DNA of 64,000 nt from Selaginella moellendorffii (GCF_000143415.4 NW_003314308.1:452794-516793), one strand, 5' to 3'; positions 48,440 to 58,583 are shown, counted from the stretch's first letter. A program made the numbers and translations. Notes: generated by a model not told the origin, from the sequence alone.

Positions 48440-49479
48440 TTACTTTCTGTCACTGATGCCGTAGAACTCGGCCAGGTAGTCGAGCGCCTCGGAGTTGTTC
48501 CTGCAAACTCTCCACAGCGCCTCCACTTCTCCCTCGGCCACAGTCCCCCACTCTCTGCACGTAGCCAGGAACTCCAGCAAGTGATCGTAGAATCCATCGT
48601 AGTTTATCAACAGGAACGGCACCGGGAAGCTGGAGCCGATCCGCCGCAGCTGGATCAAAGTCAGCACCTCGAAGATCTCGTCCAAGCTTCCAACGCCGCC
48701 GGGCAAAGCCAGGAACGCGGTGCGATCGGACGGAGCGTTACGTACTCCCGCATCAACGAGGCCGTGCTTTCGCGCTGAGAAGAATCTAATTGCAAGGATG
48801 GTATTCTTAGTTTCTAGAAAAACCAAGAGAGAGCTTGTTTACCTGCAGGTGAGGTAAGTTCCCGAGACCATGTAAGGATGGCTCAAAGTGTTCGTCCACA
48901 CACCGCCCTCGTTGTGGATTCTAAATCCTCCCACCGGCTTCCCGGCCTCGAGAGCTCCTTTGGTGGCAGCGTCCATTAATCCTGGGCCAGCTCCACACCA
49001 GGACGTGCAGTCAAGCAGCAAAGCAACCTGGGAAGAACTCGAAGAACTTAGAAACTTGCCATGATCTTAGAAACCATGCTTTTCTCACCTCTCGCCCGAG
49101 CTCCATCGCTTGAAGGAAGTGAGGATGGTCTGGTTTTGTTCTCGCTGATCCCAGGTACACGGCTCCACGGCCAAGCTTGTGCACGAGATCATAGCAGCTC
49201 AAGATCTCCCTTCTCACCTGGAACAGCACAAACAAGCAATGTCAAGCTCTCTCGCTCGAGCTCTGGAAGAGTTACCTCGTCTGCGCTGCTCCGGCTCTCA
49301 AACTCTTGAATGTAAGTTGGAGAGCTCTTCGAACAGCACAGTGCCTGATTGCCCGACTTGGGCGATGCATTTGATGGCCGAGCAGCGAAGATTCTTCTCC
49401 TCCTCGTCTTGTTGGTCATCGAGATCTCGCCTCCCAGAGCAGCAGCAGTAGCAGCAGCAGTAGCAGCCATGGCGTCCAT
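48440..49479 (-). CDS. LOG-like / putative lysine decarboxylase family protein, 287 aa (unit 1)
   Basis: Four exons in phase: 49479-49276, 49217-49089, 49027-48843 and 48785-48440. The N-terminus is A/T-rich (AATAAATAAALGG) and may target a plastid. Family motifs are visible: GAGPGLMDAATKGALEAGKPVGGFRI (nucleotide-binding turn), RKHGLVDAGV and LPGGVGSLDEIFEVLTLIQL (the PGGxGxxxE catalytic signature of the LOG/TIGR00730 fold). The long C-terminus (SEALDYLAEFYGI) resembles the plant 'lysine decarboxylase family protein' group and not classical LONELY GUY enzymes, so I do not claim cytokinin activation. A rearranged copy is at 62630-63570. Confidence 0.85.
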
Positions 49480-49561
49480 CCCAGCAGCTAAGCGACTGAT
49501 TTCTCGATGCCACAAAACGAAGCTTTAAAATAATCCTCCTCGAACTCTCAAACTCACCACC

Positions 49562-51430
49562 TCACCCGAGGTGGCGCTTGATCAAGCTCATCACGTCCCA
49601 CTCCTTCTTCTCCGCGAGAGCTCCAAGCATGAGGATGGACTGCGCGCCTTCGCCGCCAGGCTCGAGCTCGCCCACCATCTCCGCAGCGCGCTCCGCCCGC
49701 TCTACGTCGCCATGTATTCGGCACCCGCTCAGCAGCGTCATCCAGCCCGTGACGCACGGCTCGAACGGCATCGTCTCCACGAGCTCCTCGGCGTCCTGGA
49801 GCCAGCCGCAGCGTCCCAGCAGGTCCACCAGGCACATATAGTGCTCCCACAGCAGCTCCACCTCGCGGTGGTGATCCACAAACTCCACGAAGTAGCCGCG
49901 ACCATCCTCCACTCGCCCGGCGTGGCTGGCACCGATGACGAGCCCGATGAGCGTGATGCTACTGGGGTCCGTCCCGTCCAGCACCATCTCGCGGTACACC
50001 GCCACGGCACTGCCCAGATGCCCGAACTGCGCATACGCCGCCACCATCGAGTTCCAGCACACCAAGTCCCTGTGCCGGAGCTCGTCGAAAACTCTCCTCG
50101 CGTCGTCCAGGCAGCTACACTTCGCGTACATGTGGATGAGTGCCGAGCACACCACGGCGGCGCCGCTCCACTCCTCCGCCACCACCCTGGCGTGGATCCG
50201 CCGCCCCTCCGCCAGATCCCCCAGCGCGGCACACGCCGAGAGCGCGTTGGCGTGCGTGATGCAGTTGGGCTTCACCGCCGGGGAGGATGACTCCATCGCC
50301 TTGTAGAGATCGAGAGCTTGGCGATGGTGGCCGCCGTGCGCGTACGCCGCCACCATGGTGCTCCAGCTGATGACGCTCCTGCGACGCATCCCATCGAAGA
50401 GCTTGCGGGCCTCAGCGATGGATCCACAGCGAGCGTACATGTTGAGCAGCGTGTTGTCTAGCGCTACGTCGCTGTGGAAGCCGCTCTTGAGGATCTGGAG
50501 GTGGAGCGCGCGCCCGGCGTCGATCGCCGCTGGACCGATGGCCGCGCACGCCGCCGCCACTGACGAGTACGTGAAGGAGTCCGGGCGGATGCCCCGCCGC
50601 TCCATCTCGCGGAAGAGATCCAAGGCCCGGCGAGCGTACAAATGCCCGTTCTGGGCATTTGCTGCGAGCATGGCGTTCCAGGCCACCACGTCTCGATCGG
50701 GCATCTTGTCAAAGATCTCTCTGGCCTCCTCGGGTTCTTTGCATTTTCCATACATGTTGATCAGCGCGGTGTGGACGATCACACTGGAAGTCGTCACCCT
50801 CGCGTGGATCTTCCGCCCGGCGGCAAGATCCCCGAGGTTGGCACAAATGCCGATCACGGTGGCCACGAGCACGTCGTCGATCTCCACGCCGGTGGCGGAC
50901 ATCTGCTCGTAGAGATCCAGCGCCGCGCGGTTGCGCCCGTTCTGGGCGTGCGCTGCCAGCACGATGCTCCAGGTGAACTTGTTGCGCTCGGGCATGGCGT
51001 CGAAGAGGGCGCGGCCGGATTCCAGCGCGCCCAGCTTGCCATACATGTGGATGAGGAGATTGGCGAGGAAGACGTTGCTGCCCAGTCCCAGCTGCTGGAT
51101 CAATCGGTGCGCCCCGATCCCGCTGCCCAGATCCCTCTCAGCTACACACCTGCGCAACACGGCGGCCATTTGGGCGATCGAGGCGTCGCTGCTCTTGAGC
51201 TCCTCCAGCCACGCCTGGAGGCCAGAGCTGGATGAGCTCTCTGCGATGGCGCTGGCGCTGGCGCTGGCCATGGGCGATGGTGGCTTGCTCCATTTTTTGG
51301 GGCGCTCGCGCTCGTCGAGGCTGTCCTTGCGCGAGTAGCTCCCGCCAAAGAGGATCTCCTGCTCCGCGTCCTGTAGGGCGCCGATGGATTTGCGCTGGAG
51401 GGGCGAGCTGCGGGAGGCGAGCCTTCGCAT
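49562..51430 (-). CDS. PPR protein, PLS-type, about 622 aa, intronless
   Basis: I place the start at ATG 51430 (MRRLASRSSP); the longer open frame upstream would need a TTG start. About 14-15 PLS repeats follow the basic N-terminus (MPERNKFTWSIVLAAHAQNGRNRAALDLYEQM and similar). There is an E domain opening (GWMTLLSGCRIHGDVERAERAAEMV) and then a short end, with no DYW. It is predicted to be organellar and to act on RNA. Very GC-rich, so long open frames appear in other frames; they lack family support. Confidence 0.92.
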   Translation of the reverse strand: MRRLASRSSPLQRKSIGALQDAEQEILFGGSYSRKDSLDERERPKKWSKPPSPMASASASAIAESSSSSGLQAWLEELKSSDASIAQMAAVLRRCVAERDLGSGIGAHRLIQQLGLGSNVFLANLLIHMYGKLGALESGRALFDAMPERNKFTWSIVLAAHAQNGRNRAALDLYEQMSATGVEIDDVLVATVIGICANLGDLAAGRKIHARVTTSSVIVHTALINMYGKCKEPEEAREIFDKMPDRDVVAWNAMLAANAQNGHLYARRALDLFREMERRGIRPDSFTYSSVAAACAAIGPAAIDAGRALHLQILKSGFHSDVALDNTLLNMYARCGSIAEARKLFDGMRRRSVISWSTMVAAYAHGGHHRQALDLYKAMESSSPAVKPNCITHANALSACAALGDLAEGRRIHARVVAEEWSGAAVVCSALIHMYAKCSCLDDARRVFDELRHRDLVCWNSMVAAYAQFGHLGSAVAVYREMVLDGTDPSSITLIGLVIGASHAGRVEDGRGYFVEFVDHHREVELLWEHYMCLVDLLGRCGWLQDAEELVETMPFEPCVTGWMTLLSGCRIHGDVERAERAAEMVGELEPGGEGAQSILMLGALAEKKEWDVMSLIKRHLG

Positions 51431-51473
51431 AAGTGACGGCCGAATATTCCCCAAAATATTGACAAAATATGTT

Positions 51474-51593
51474 AGTCAACGCCGCCGGCCAGTCAACAAA
51501 AGTCAGACCAATAACTGCTGTCAATGAGCTTTGACTAAGAGAATCCGGAACCGCTGCCAGAATATCCTTAAGTCAACGACGCCGGCTGGTCAA
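51474..51593. promoter_or_regulatory. W-box cluster in the PPR/CAF1 intergenic region
   Basis: Five TTGAC(C/T) motifs on either strand occur within 120 bp: 51474-51479, 51491-51496, 51531-51536, 51571-51576 and 51588-51593. They lie inside an imperfect direct repeat of about 50 bp (GTCAACGCCGCCGGCCAGTC and GTCAACGACGCCGGCTGGTC). W-boxes bind WRKY factors. CAF1 genes are stress-induced in other plants, which fits, but use here is inference. Confidence 0.5.
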
Positions 51594-52391
51594 AGAAAGT
51601 CAGCGCATCTTGGACCAACAATCACGTTTGTTTTGTCTACACTATATATAATGTGTGCGTGGGCGGTGCATGGTTGGAAGCCGCGGGTTGGAAATCACAA
51701 AGAAATGTGTACGGACAAACAGAGTAGGAGGTGTGGCTTTGGGCCATGGGTGGCCCAAGGGCCGGCAAATCGCAGAAAGACATCCCGGGTACGATCCCGG
51801 GCAGGGCACCAGCCTGTCACGCGTGGACGCGAGGGCCGCTCTCCAATCCACTGGAATTTCTCGTGCCGGACGCCAGCGCGTCTATCAAATCGGGCTGTTG
51901 CCACGTGGGGCCCCTCCAGCCGCCGGATGCGCGTATCCGACGGCCGCGGGCCGGACTCCAAATGGGCTCCTCAAACTGGTTAACTGATTTCTCAGTGGCG
52001 AGAATAAGTATCAGGGCGTGCGGGCGAGGGTTTCGTCTGGGCGCGTTGGGAGAGGAGAGGGCGAGGGAGGAAAGAGGGTCCTGGGGATCGATCGAGCGAG
52101 GCCGTGAGAGATCCAGGGCGGCGGCGCGCGCGCGTGATTCCTCCGGGGCCGGCGGTAAGCCCCCTCTGGTCGATTTCTCCCCGCGGGTTAGGGTTCGTGC
52201 GTGGTCTCATGTTGGATAGCTGGCCACGGGCTTTAGAAGGCTTAGATCGCGTGAGCAGAGGCTACAGGAGAGGGCGGGGTTCTTGGCGCTCCAAGCTAAA
52301 GCGACCCATCTGGAATCGCCGGGAGAGATAAGAGGAGATAGAGATAGAGATAGAATTTGTGGCAGCACACACACACACAAGGGGGAGATAG
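51594..52391 (+). other. CAF1 upstream region and long 5' leader
   Basis: No independent gene seen. A purine-rich tract (AGATAGAGATAGAGATAGA, about 52335) and a (CA)n run (about 52367) come just before the CAF1 ATG at 52392. A GT donor-like sequence near 52156 and GGGTTAGGGTTC near 52186 suggest a leader intron, which I cannot define with certainty. Confidence 0.45.
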
Positions 52392-53249
52392 ATGTCAAAA
52401 TTTCCAAAGGGTGGGTCTCTCCGCATCAGGGACGTGTGGGCGAGCAACCTGGAGGAGGAGATTTCGTTCATCCGGAGTATCGTGGATGAGTTCCCGCTGC
52501 TGGCCATGGACACGGAGTTCCCGGGCGTGGTGGTGAGGCCGGTGGGTAACTTCCGGAGCTGCGCAGAGTATAACTACCAGACCCTCCGCGAGAACGTCAA
52601 CATGCTCAAGCTCATCCAGCTGGGCCTCACCTTCTGCGACGCGGACGGCAACCTCCCGCGCTGCAACACCGGCGAGTACTGCGTGTGGCAATTCAACTTC
52701 CGCGAGTTCAACATCCGGGAGGACGTTTGCGCCCAGGACTCGATCGACCTCCTGTGCCACAGCGGCATCGACTTCGCCAAGAACGAGGAGCAGGGCGTGG
52801 ACTCGAGGCTGTTTGGGGAGCTGCTCATGTCCTCGGGGGTGGTGCTCAACGACGACATCCAGTGGATCACCTTCCACAGCGGCTACGACTTCGGCTACCT
52901 CCTCAAGCTGCTCACTTGCCAGCCACTGCCGGCGTGCGAGGCCGACTTCTTCAACCTCATGCGCCTCTACTTCCCGGTCTTCTTCGACATCAAGTACATG
53001 ATGAAGTTCCATGACAGCCTCCACGGCGGCCTCAACCGGCTGGCGGAGCTGGTCGACGTTGCGCGCATCGGGCCGTGCCACCAGGCGGGGTCGGACAGCC
53101 TGCTCACGTCCGAGGTCTACCGCCGGCTCAAGGACAGGTACTTCCTGGAATCCATGGCCAAGTTCACGGGAGTGCTCTACGGGCTGGGATCGGACAATGC
53201 CGACGCTGCTGCTGCTGCTGCCGCCGCCGCAGCCGCTGCTGCGATCTAA
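52392..53249 (+). CDS. CAF1: CCR4-associated factor 1 (CAF1) deadenylase, 285 aa
   Basis: Single exon. DEDD-family 3'-5' exonuclease that shortens mRNA poly(A) tails in the CCR4-NOT complex. All catalytic acids are in recognisable motifs: MDTEFPG (D and E), [10 protein letters not shown] (D) and [10 protein letters not shown] (final D), plus the CAF1 body ([54 protein letters not shown]). The C-terminus after GLGSDNADA is a run of alanines coded by GCT/GCC/GCA, which is unusual and may be a length-variable tract. About 285 aa is the normal plant size. Confidence 0.97.
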   Translation: MSKFPKGGSLRIRDVWASNLEEEISFIRSIVDEFPLLAMDTEFPGVVVRPVGNFRSCAEYNYQTLRENVNMLKLIQLGLTFCDADGNLPRCNTGEYCVWQFNFREFNIREDVCAQDSIDLLCHSGIDFAKNEEQGVDSRLFGELLMSSGVVLNDDIQWITFHSGYDFGYLLKLLTCQPLPACEADFFNLMRLYFPVFFDIKYMMKFHDSLHGGLNRLAELVDVARIGPCHQAGSDSLLTSEVYRRLKDRYFLESMAKFTGVLYGLGSDNADAAAAAAAAAAAAAI

Positions 53250-53635
53250 CTAGCGGCGGAGTTGCGTGATCCATGGAAGCGACGAGAAGATCCAACAACA
53301 AGACTCTCTACACTAATGTCTGCTGCTGCTCTGTACACTTGACAGTATGGACAAAGTCCGACATTTTTCTTATACTTATCACTGCTACAATCATCTCAAT
53401 GCTACATAGTCTTTATTCTTATTTCCTCCACACCCATGATTTCACATGGTTTGTTTTCTTCGTCCTTTTCTTGTGGCTGGTTTTATTTTTCTTTTTCTTT
53501 TTTTCTTCTTTTATGGTTTCTCTTTTGCTATGGTTGACTTCTCATCCAATCGAAGTGCTCTCTAGAAGTGGATTAGATCAAAATGGATAACTTTTGCTGT
53601 GATTATCACACAAGATATGCATTCACTCAATGTGC
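53250..53635. other. CAF1 3' region
   Basis: AT-rich, polypyrimidine-rich (T-run near 53483-53520) sequence with no gene seen, between the convergent CAF1 and YNLR-family genes. Confidence 0.5.
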
Positions 53636-53956
53636 TTATGTGTGCTTATGTGCCTTCTTTCTCCTGAGATTGTAGCTTTTAAGAGGATTCTTGAGATTGT
53701 ATTTTTTGGGATGAACTCTCTCTTCTTCCTCATTTAAGTACTGATGCTTTCTCTTCAAGCTTTTACCATTGCTCATGTCCATTTCTCTCTTCTCATGAAC
53801 TTTGTGACTGGTTTCTTCCATGGTTGCTGTACTAGTAAATTTTGGAGGCGGCTCACAATCGATGACTTTGGAGACCAAGTCCATGAGATCTATGAAGTCC
53901 CGCAACTCATTTAAAACTTGTGCTACTGGAATGCAACCATCCTTCTGATTCGCCAT
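53636..53956 (-). CDS. Small YNLR-family protein, 106 aa (paralogue 3)
   Basis: ATG at 53956. The N-terminal module MANQKDGCIPVAQVLNELRDF ... LMDLVSKVI is clearly related to paralogue 4 (MANHKDGYVPVEQVLSELRRS ... LMDVVSKLL) and more distantly to paralogue 1. The C-terminus has two YNL motifs (PKKYNLKNPLKSYNLRRKKAHKH). Short acidic and basic stretches lie between. The upstream sequence TATGACCCTTTTC (reverse of 54012-54024) followed by an AT-rich TATA-like stretch is shared with paralogue 4. Function unknown. Confidence 0.7.
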   Translation of the reverse strand: MANQKDGCIPVAQVLNELRDFIDLMDLVSKVIDCEPPPKFTSTATMEETSHKVHEKREMDMSNGKSLKRKHQYLNEEEERVHPKKYNLKNPLKSYNLRRKKAHKHT

Positions 53957-54754
53957 ACCTCACAGATACAACCCTTGGTGGAAGGTCAACTCTTTTGTAT
54001 TCCTGGAGCAGAAAAGGGTCATACATCATGGAATTTCCAAAAACTTCCCTTTCAAAAAAGGTTTAAGTGATATGAGATCAATCCTGCTACATGGAATGCA
54101 TAAAACCTGAGCCTGTCTTTCATATTTGCAATCCTGGCGTCCCATTAGTTGTGATCCATTCCCGCCTACCTAGTAAGAGAGAACAAGGATGGCTTTGAAA
54201 GACTTCTTCAAGACTCTAACGTTAGCCCTTGCTGCTGCCTCTAACCTTTTGGAGATACCAGAACTGAATGCTTTCTGTGACTTGTTATGGAGATGCCATT
54301 GCCAAGCTCCTGCGTGGAAAGCTGTTGGCATTGCTCACCCAGAAGCCCGTGATGGAGGTTGACTGAAGCTCTATGAACAAATTGCTAGGTTAAAGACCAC
54401 CTAGTTGCTGGGATAAGTTTGTAGGGGCCAATGCCACTCAAGATGATAGAGTTTGTGGAATTATACTCCAAGTCTCGCCCCGTCAACTTTTGGGTTGTGT
54501 GTGAAGCTTGAGTTGTTGCGTTGAGCAGTAGGTGACGCTGGTTTGGAGACGAAAGTGTCGATTACAGAATTTCAGACCAAGCCAGCAGCGAGGAGAGAGG
54601 ATGTTGCCAGTGCTGCTTGGCTCCCACGACCTTCTGGAGTTCATCCCTGTAGTTGAAATTCAAGGACATCACAGCCTGGTGCTTTCTTGAAAGTTCTGAT
54701 GCGGGACATGGTGAGATGGTGATTGGGAGGGAGAGATGATTTTGATTTGAACAG
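53957..54754. other. Spacer with repeats shared with 63.6-63.9 kb
   Basis: No gene found. The part at 54350-54560 (CTATGAACAAATTGCTAGGT and following) matches 63630-63880 in unit 2, with indels. It holds the YNLR paralogue 3 promoter (54012-54034). Confidence 0.6.
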
Positions 54755-55090
54755 GAGGGCCGACTGTGCTGCTGCTCCATGGTTTCCCCGAGACGTGGTA
54801 TACATGGAGGTTCCAAGTCAAGGCGCTGGCGGACGCTGGATTCCACGCTGTTGCTCCAGAGTTGCGAGGCTTCGGGCTCACCGAGTGTCCCAAGGATTCA
54901 TCCGGCAAGTTAAAGCTCTCGCCTCTGGGTCTCCTGGGATTGTGTGCTTGGAGGAATTGGATGGTCGGGGCATGGCTAGAGGGAGCCCAAGAGAAAATAT
55001 CTTATCACGACTAACTGCATTTTGGAGCTGGACCAAGCGGTGGAGGAGCTTGAGCAGCAGCAGGGCGAACGAATCCATCGCTATTCCATT
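54755..55090 (+). pseudogene. Epoxide hydrolase N-terminal fragment (alpha/beta hydrolase), truncated
   Basis: The exon-like start after an AG (54753-54754) encodes [20 protein letters not shown], with the HGFP oxyanion motif of soluble epoxide hydrolases, then [25 protein letters not shown]. After about 60 residues the frame drifts ([15 protein letters not shown]) and the catalytic nucleophile and later histidine are absent. The following DNA is not hydrolase-like. The same start occurs at 63949, where it runs off the window. Confidence 0.75.
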
Positions 55091-55793
55091 GAGTATAGAA
55101 TAGGGAGGAACAAGTTTGTGGAAAACCTCGGAAAGACAATGTTTTCTCCTTGACGGTGATTTATGAAAAACAAAAAAGTTTAATTGGCTCTGGATTCGAA
55201 CCTGTGACCTTGCTAATATATTTCTTCAGGTTCCAAATTAAACATTAATAGCTTCTTAACGTATCTGCTATTTTCGCAGGCCAGCTTCCTAGCTCTAGTC
55301 ATCCTTTTTGCTGCTCGTCAAGCACAAGAAAGAAATCATTCTCTTATACAATGGAAAGATCTTACTGGTACATTCTTCAAGCTGTTCTCGGACATGATCA
55401 CGAGCTAAGTTTCAGAAGAATCCAAAGCCATGGCAAAGAAAGTGGTCTGGCATCGGCTGGTGCAAGGAATAATCGCGAGCAACCAGCCGATGGACTCTTT
55501 GGAATTGTTTTGGCGGATGCTGACTGTGATTTTTGTTGCAGAAAACTCTGTTTGCACCATTGCCGATGCGTTCTATCCAAGATCGCGTTAAGACTGGATT
55601 TCAATTTCTTCCACATGATGATTATCATGATCATTCTTTGGATTGTGTTCTTCAGAAGGAGCATTGAAGTTTTCCTTCCTCTTTAACTTTATGTTTCATT
55701 TTTTATGTTGTAATGCTTCGTTTGGGCACTAAAGTTGTGGATTTAAGCTTTTTAAAGAGCGCATTCTTCTAGGGCTGCACTGATCGATCGGCT
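55091..55793. other. Spacer, nothing definite
   Basis: No supported gene. Around 55190-55215 a tRNA-like B box (GGTTCGAATCC on the minus strand) occurs without a recognisable A box. It could be a short SINE relic but is too little to call. The short open frame at 55351-55686 has no family features. Confidence 0.4.
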
Positions 55794-57092
55794 ATGGACA
55801 AGTGTGTTGCGAGCGTGCTACTGGTGGTGGTGGAAAGTGTCCCACTGGACCAAGACCTGTGCGTCGCCCTCGGCAGGCTCTACGTCGCCCAAAAGGACTG
55901 GTTCCCGGACGACGAGGCCATCCTCGCCATCATCCAGAGCGCGCCACCACTGCACACTTTTGGTGAGTTCCACCAGCTTACGGGCCAGAAGTTCCATCGC
56001 CAGCTCGCCCGGAGGCTCGCGGATCACGGCCACATAGCGGAGGCCTTGAGCATGCTGGACGAGAGATGCGACGAGCCGACGTTCACGCAGACTCTCCTCC
56101 ACTACCACCCGTACTACCCTCTCTCGATTCTCGTTCGTTATCGTCACGTCGCCACCATGACAGCGCTGGGCTACCCGCGGGACTTCAGGCTCTTCGAGAT
56201 CCCCCTTGAGCTTGCGTCATATACTACATGTCAATCGCTGGAGATGTGCAACGCTGTGAAGATGCTCTTCCGGCAAATGCTGGAGGAGCACCCGAGCAGG
56301 GCACTTGGTCGCAATGTGTATAAGGGTTTGGTCTGCTATTACACTTCCGATGACTTCAGCTTCTTCCACCTCGTCCTCGCCGAAGCAAAGGCGAAGAACG
56401 CCAACATACCGGTGCATGAGATTACACTACTTCGGCACTTCCAGCATGACCATGTTTACGGCTACGAGGCAAAAGTTGACGCGGTGCTAGATCTGCACCC
56501 CATACCCGAGGAGGCATACCAGAAGCTCTTCGAATTAACCCCGGATCTGAAAGATGCCCTCTCGCTGTTGAAGCGCGCCAAGCTCGCGGGCGTGCGCCTC
56601 GACCCCAGCGAAAAGGTGGCGGCCAGCGTCGCCCAGGATTCCCTTGATGTCTATGCCATGGATCTGCTCAAGGAATCGGGGCTTCTGAGCGACGCTGCCA
56701 TAGCCGGATTGGCAAACAGGGAGAATCGCCAGGCCATACTCAAGGTGGTGCTCAGGAACAAAAGGTGGTGCGCTTTCCCACAGAGTATCGAGGCCATGCT
56801 ACGTGAGGGGCCAAAGATGTGGGCGTGGCTCTCGCGGGTCATGGTCAGCAAAAAGTCAAGTCAAGAGGTGGTCAAGCAGCTGCTGCAGCGGGGCCTCGTG
56901 GCCACTGCGCTGGAGCTCCTCAGTGGGAGGTGTGACGAGGGCACGTTTACCATGGTGCTGCTAGAGGCGGTAAAAATGCAGCAAAGTGAAACCATGGTAA
57001 AGAGGATTCGTAAGAAACAGGCCATGATGAAGAGCTTGGGTTACAAATGTAAGCTCAGGTTGAAGAAAGGCAAATTTGAGCTCCAAGCGTGA
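55794..57092 (+). CDS. Unrecognised protein, 432 aa, with N- and C-terminal internal repeat
   Basis: A single exon from ATG 55794. No known domain is recognised. Residues 78-133 (HGHIAEALSMLDERCDEPTFTQTLL ... TALGYPRDFRLF) resemble residues 366-423 (RGLVATALELLSGRCDEGTFTMVLL ... KSLGYKCKLRLK), suggesting an ancient internal duplication with a shared RCDExTFT core. The rest is alpha-helical by composition and rich in L, A, H and R. No signal peptide or membrane span. Helical repeats like PPR or TPR are possible, but I see no canonical 35- or 34-residue pattern. Codon use matches the GC-rich neighbours. Confidence 0.65.
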   Translation: MDKCVASVLLVVVESVPLDQDLCVALGRLYVAQKDWFPDDEAILAIIQSAPPLHTFGEFHQLTGQKFHRQLARRLADHGHIAEALSMLDERCDEPTFTQTLLHYHPYYPLSILVRYRHVATMTALGYPRDFRLFEIPLELASYTTCQSLEMCNAVKMLFRQMLEEHPSRALGRNVYKGLVCYYTSDDFSFFHLVLAEAKAKNANIPVHEITLLRHFQHDHVYGYEAKVDAVLDLHPIPEEAYQKLFELTPDLKDALSLLKRAKLAGVRLDPSEKVAASVAQDSLDVYAMDLLKESGLLSDAAIAGLANRENRQAILKVVLRNKRWCAFPQSIEAMLREGPKMWAWLSRVMVSKKSSQEVVKQLLQRGLVATALELLSGRCDEGTFTMVLLEAVKMQQSETMVKRIRKKQAMMKSLGYKCKLRLKKGKFELQA

Positions 57093-57228
57093 TTTATCTC
57101 GTCACAGTTGCACATTAGAATTCAAAAGCATTGTCTACATTGTTTAGATTGTTTAACATTTTTATTAGCATTTATATGTGATACATGCTTTACAATAGAA
57201 TATTAAAATGCCCTAGAATATCAGAACC

Positions 57229-57678
57229 TTAAAGATCTTGGTTGGATAACCATTGCCGTGATTGATTGTCCTGCGGGATGTTGTCACTCAGTGGCACGGG
57301 TACATTGCAAAGGGTGGCATTGTGCTGCTCGTGTGCCCTGAGATTATACTTCTTGGGCACTATTTTATTCAGCAGCCGAGGTTTCTTCGATATCCCATCC
57401 AAAAGCTTGTAATCCTCCTCCTCCTCCAAGTTTTTCGCATAGCCCACCTCTGCTTCTCTTTTCTTCTTGGGAAGTTTCTCCACAAGAGGAAAACTTGACT
57501 TGCCCTGGATCTCCTCCCCTGTTGTTCTCCTTTCCTTGCCAGAATCTCCTGGAAGCGACTCGTAGAGCAACTTGGACACCACATCCATGAGATCCATCAA
57601 AGGTAGCCTCTCTGCCGATCGTCGCAGCTCGCTCAAGACTTGCTCCACTGGAACATACCCATCCTTGTGATTCGCCAT
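57229..57678 (-). CDS. YNLR-family protein, 149 aa (paralogue 4)
   Basis: Start chosen at ATG 57678 (MANHKDGYVPVEQVLSELRRSAERLPLMDLMDVVSKLL); the upstream in-frame extension would need TTG. The middle is acidic (NLEEEEDYKLLDG) and the conserved tail reads PKKYNLRAHEQHNATL, with an extra C-terminal 30 residues. The promoter has GTATAAAAAGG near 57717 and, further upstream, TGTACGACCCTTTTC, the same order as paralogue 3. Probably nuclear or nucleic-acid associated, by charge only. Confidence 0.7.
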   Translation of the reverse strand: MANHKDGYVPVEQVLSELRRSAERLPLMDLMDVVSKLLYESLPGDSGKERRTTGEEIQGKSSFPLVEKLPKKKREAEVGYAKNLEEEEDYKLLDGISKKPRLLNKIVPKKYNLRAHEQHNATLCNVPVPLSDNIPQDNQSRQWLSNQDL

Positions 57679-57797
57679 ATGTATGCTTTGAGGCCTTTGA
57701 TGACCTCGCAATCCTTTTTATACCCCGGGGAAAAGGGTCGTACATCCTGGAATGTGCCCAAAAAGTTTCCTTTAGAAAAATAGGAAAACCTTTAAGT

Positions 57798-58583
57798 TTA
57801 AGTACCTTTCAAGTGATATCCTGCGACTTGGAGTGCCTGGAATACCAAAACCTGAGCCGGCTTTTCATCTTTGCAACCTCTGGTGCCGCATAGATGTTGG
57901 AGAGCATCACGTACGACGACGACGTCTCCGGGTTCCTCTTCATGGCCTCCTGCGACACCCGCTTCCTGCGCTCCAAATCCCCATGCATCTGGCACGAGTT
58001 GAGTAGTGACAGCCATGGAACTCCACCCGCCTGTGGAAACCTCTTGAGAAACTCCTCGGCCTCCTCCAGCCTTCCCAGCCGGCCTAGCATATCCGTCATG
58101 CAGCTGAAGTGCTCGTCCTCCCACTCGATCCCCCTGTCCGTCTTGAGCGACACGAACTGCTTCCAGGCCTCGTCCAGCAGCCCTGCGTGTGCGCACGCGA
58201 ACAGCACTCCGGTGTAAGTCACACCGTTCGGCTCCACGCCGTCCAAGTTCATGAGCTCGTACAGCTCCAGCCCCTGCTTCCCCGTTTTGAGCATATGCCA
58301 CGATCATTGCGTTCCACGAGACCAGGTTGCTCAAGTCGGAGCCGTCGAAGATCTTCCGTGCTTCGTCCAGGCTCCCGCACTTGCCATACATGCTGACGAG
58401 TGCTGTGGAGACGAGCGCTCCGTTCTCCAGGCCGGCTCTCACTATCCTGTCGTGGATGGGCCTACCTTCCACTAGAGACTGCATGTCACAGCAAGCACCA
58501 ACGATGGTAACGTATGATCTCGTCAGGCTCAACTCCGTCTTGCTCCATTCTCTGGTAGAGTCTGATGGCTTCGCTGTGCCCAT
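57798..58583 (-). pseudogene. PPR gene fragment, 5'-truncated and frameshifted
   Basis: It starts abruptly next to LPP sequence and encodes VGACCDMQSLVEGRPIHDRIVRAGL ... VSMYGKCGSLDEARKIFDG, then after a one-base frame change near AYAQNG it continues ELYELMNLDGVEPNGVTYTGVLFACAHAGLLDEAWKQF and an E-domain start (GVPWLSLLNSCQMHGDLERRKRVSQEAMKRN). Only the last few repeats remain. It is fused at about 58585 to LPP exon 5, showing that the PPR gene was cut by recombination. Confidence 0.88.

Noticed and set aside
48440-49479. Calling the gene LOG (cytokinin-activating enzyme)
   Set aside because: It has PGGVGS rather than the PGGYGT of LOGs and a longer C-terminus. The broader lysine-decarboxylase-like family name is safer.
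49571-50290. Plus-strand open frame of 239 codons opposite the PPR gene
   Set aside because: Antisense of PPR repeats in GC-rich DNA.
55190-55225. A tRNA gene or SINE from GGTTCGAATCC
   Set aside because: Only the B box is present. No stems and no A box at the proper distance.
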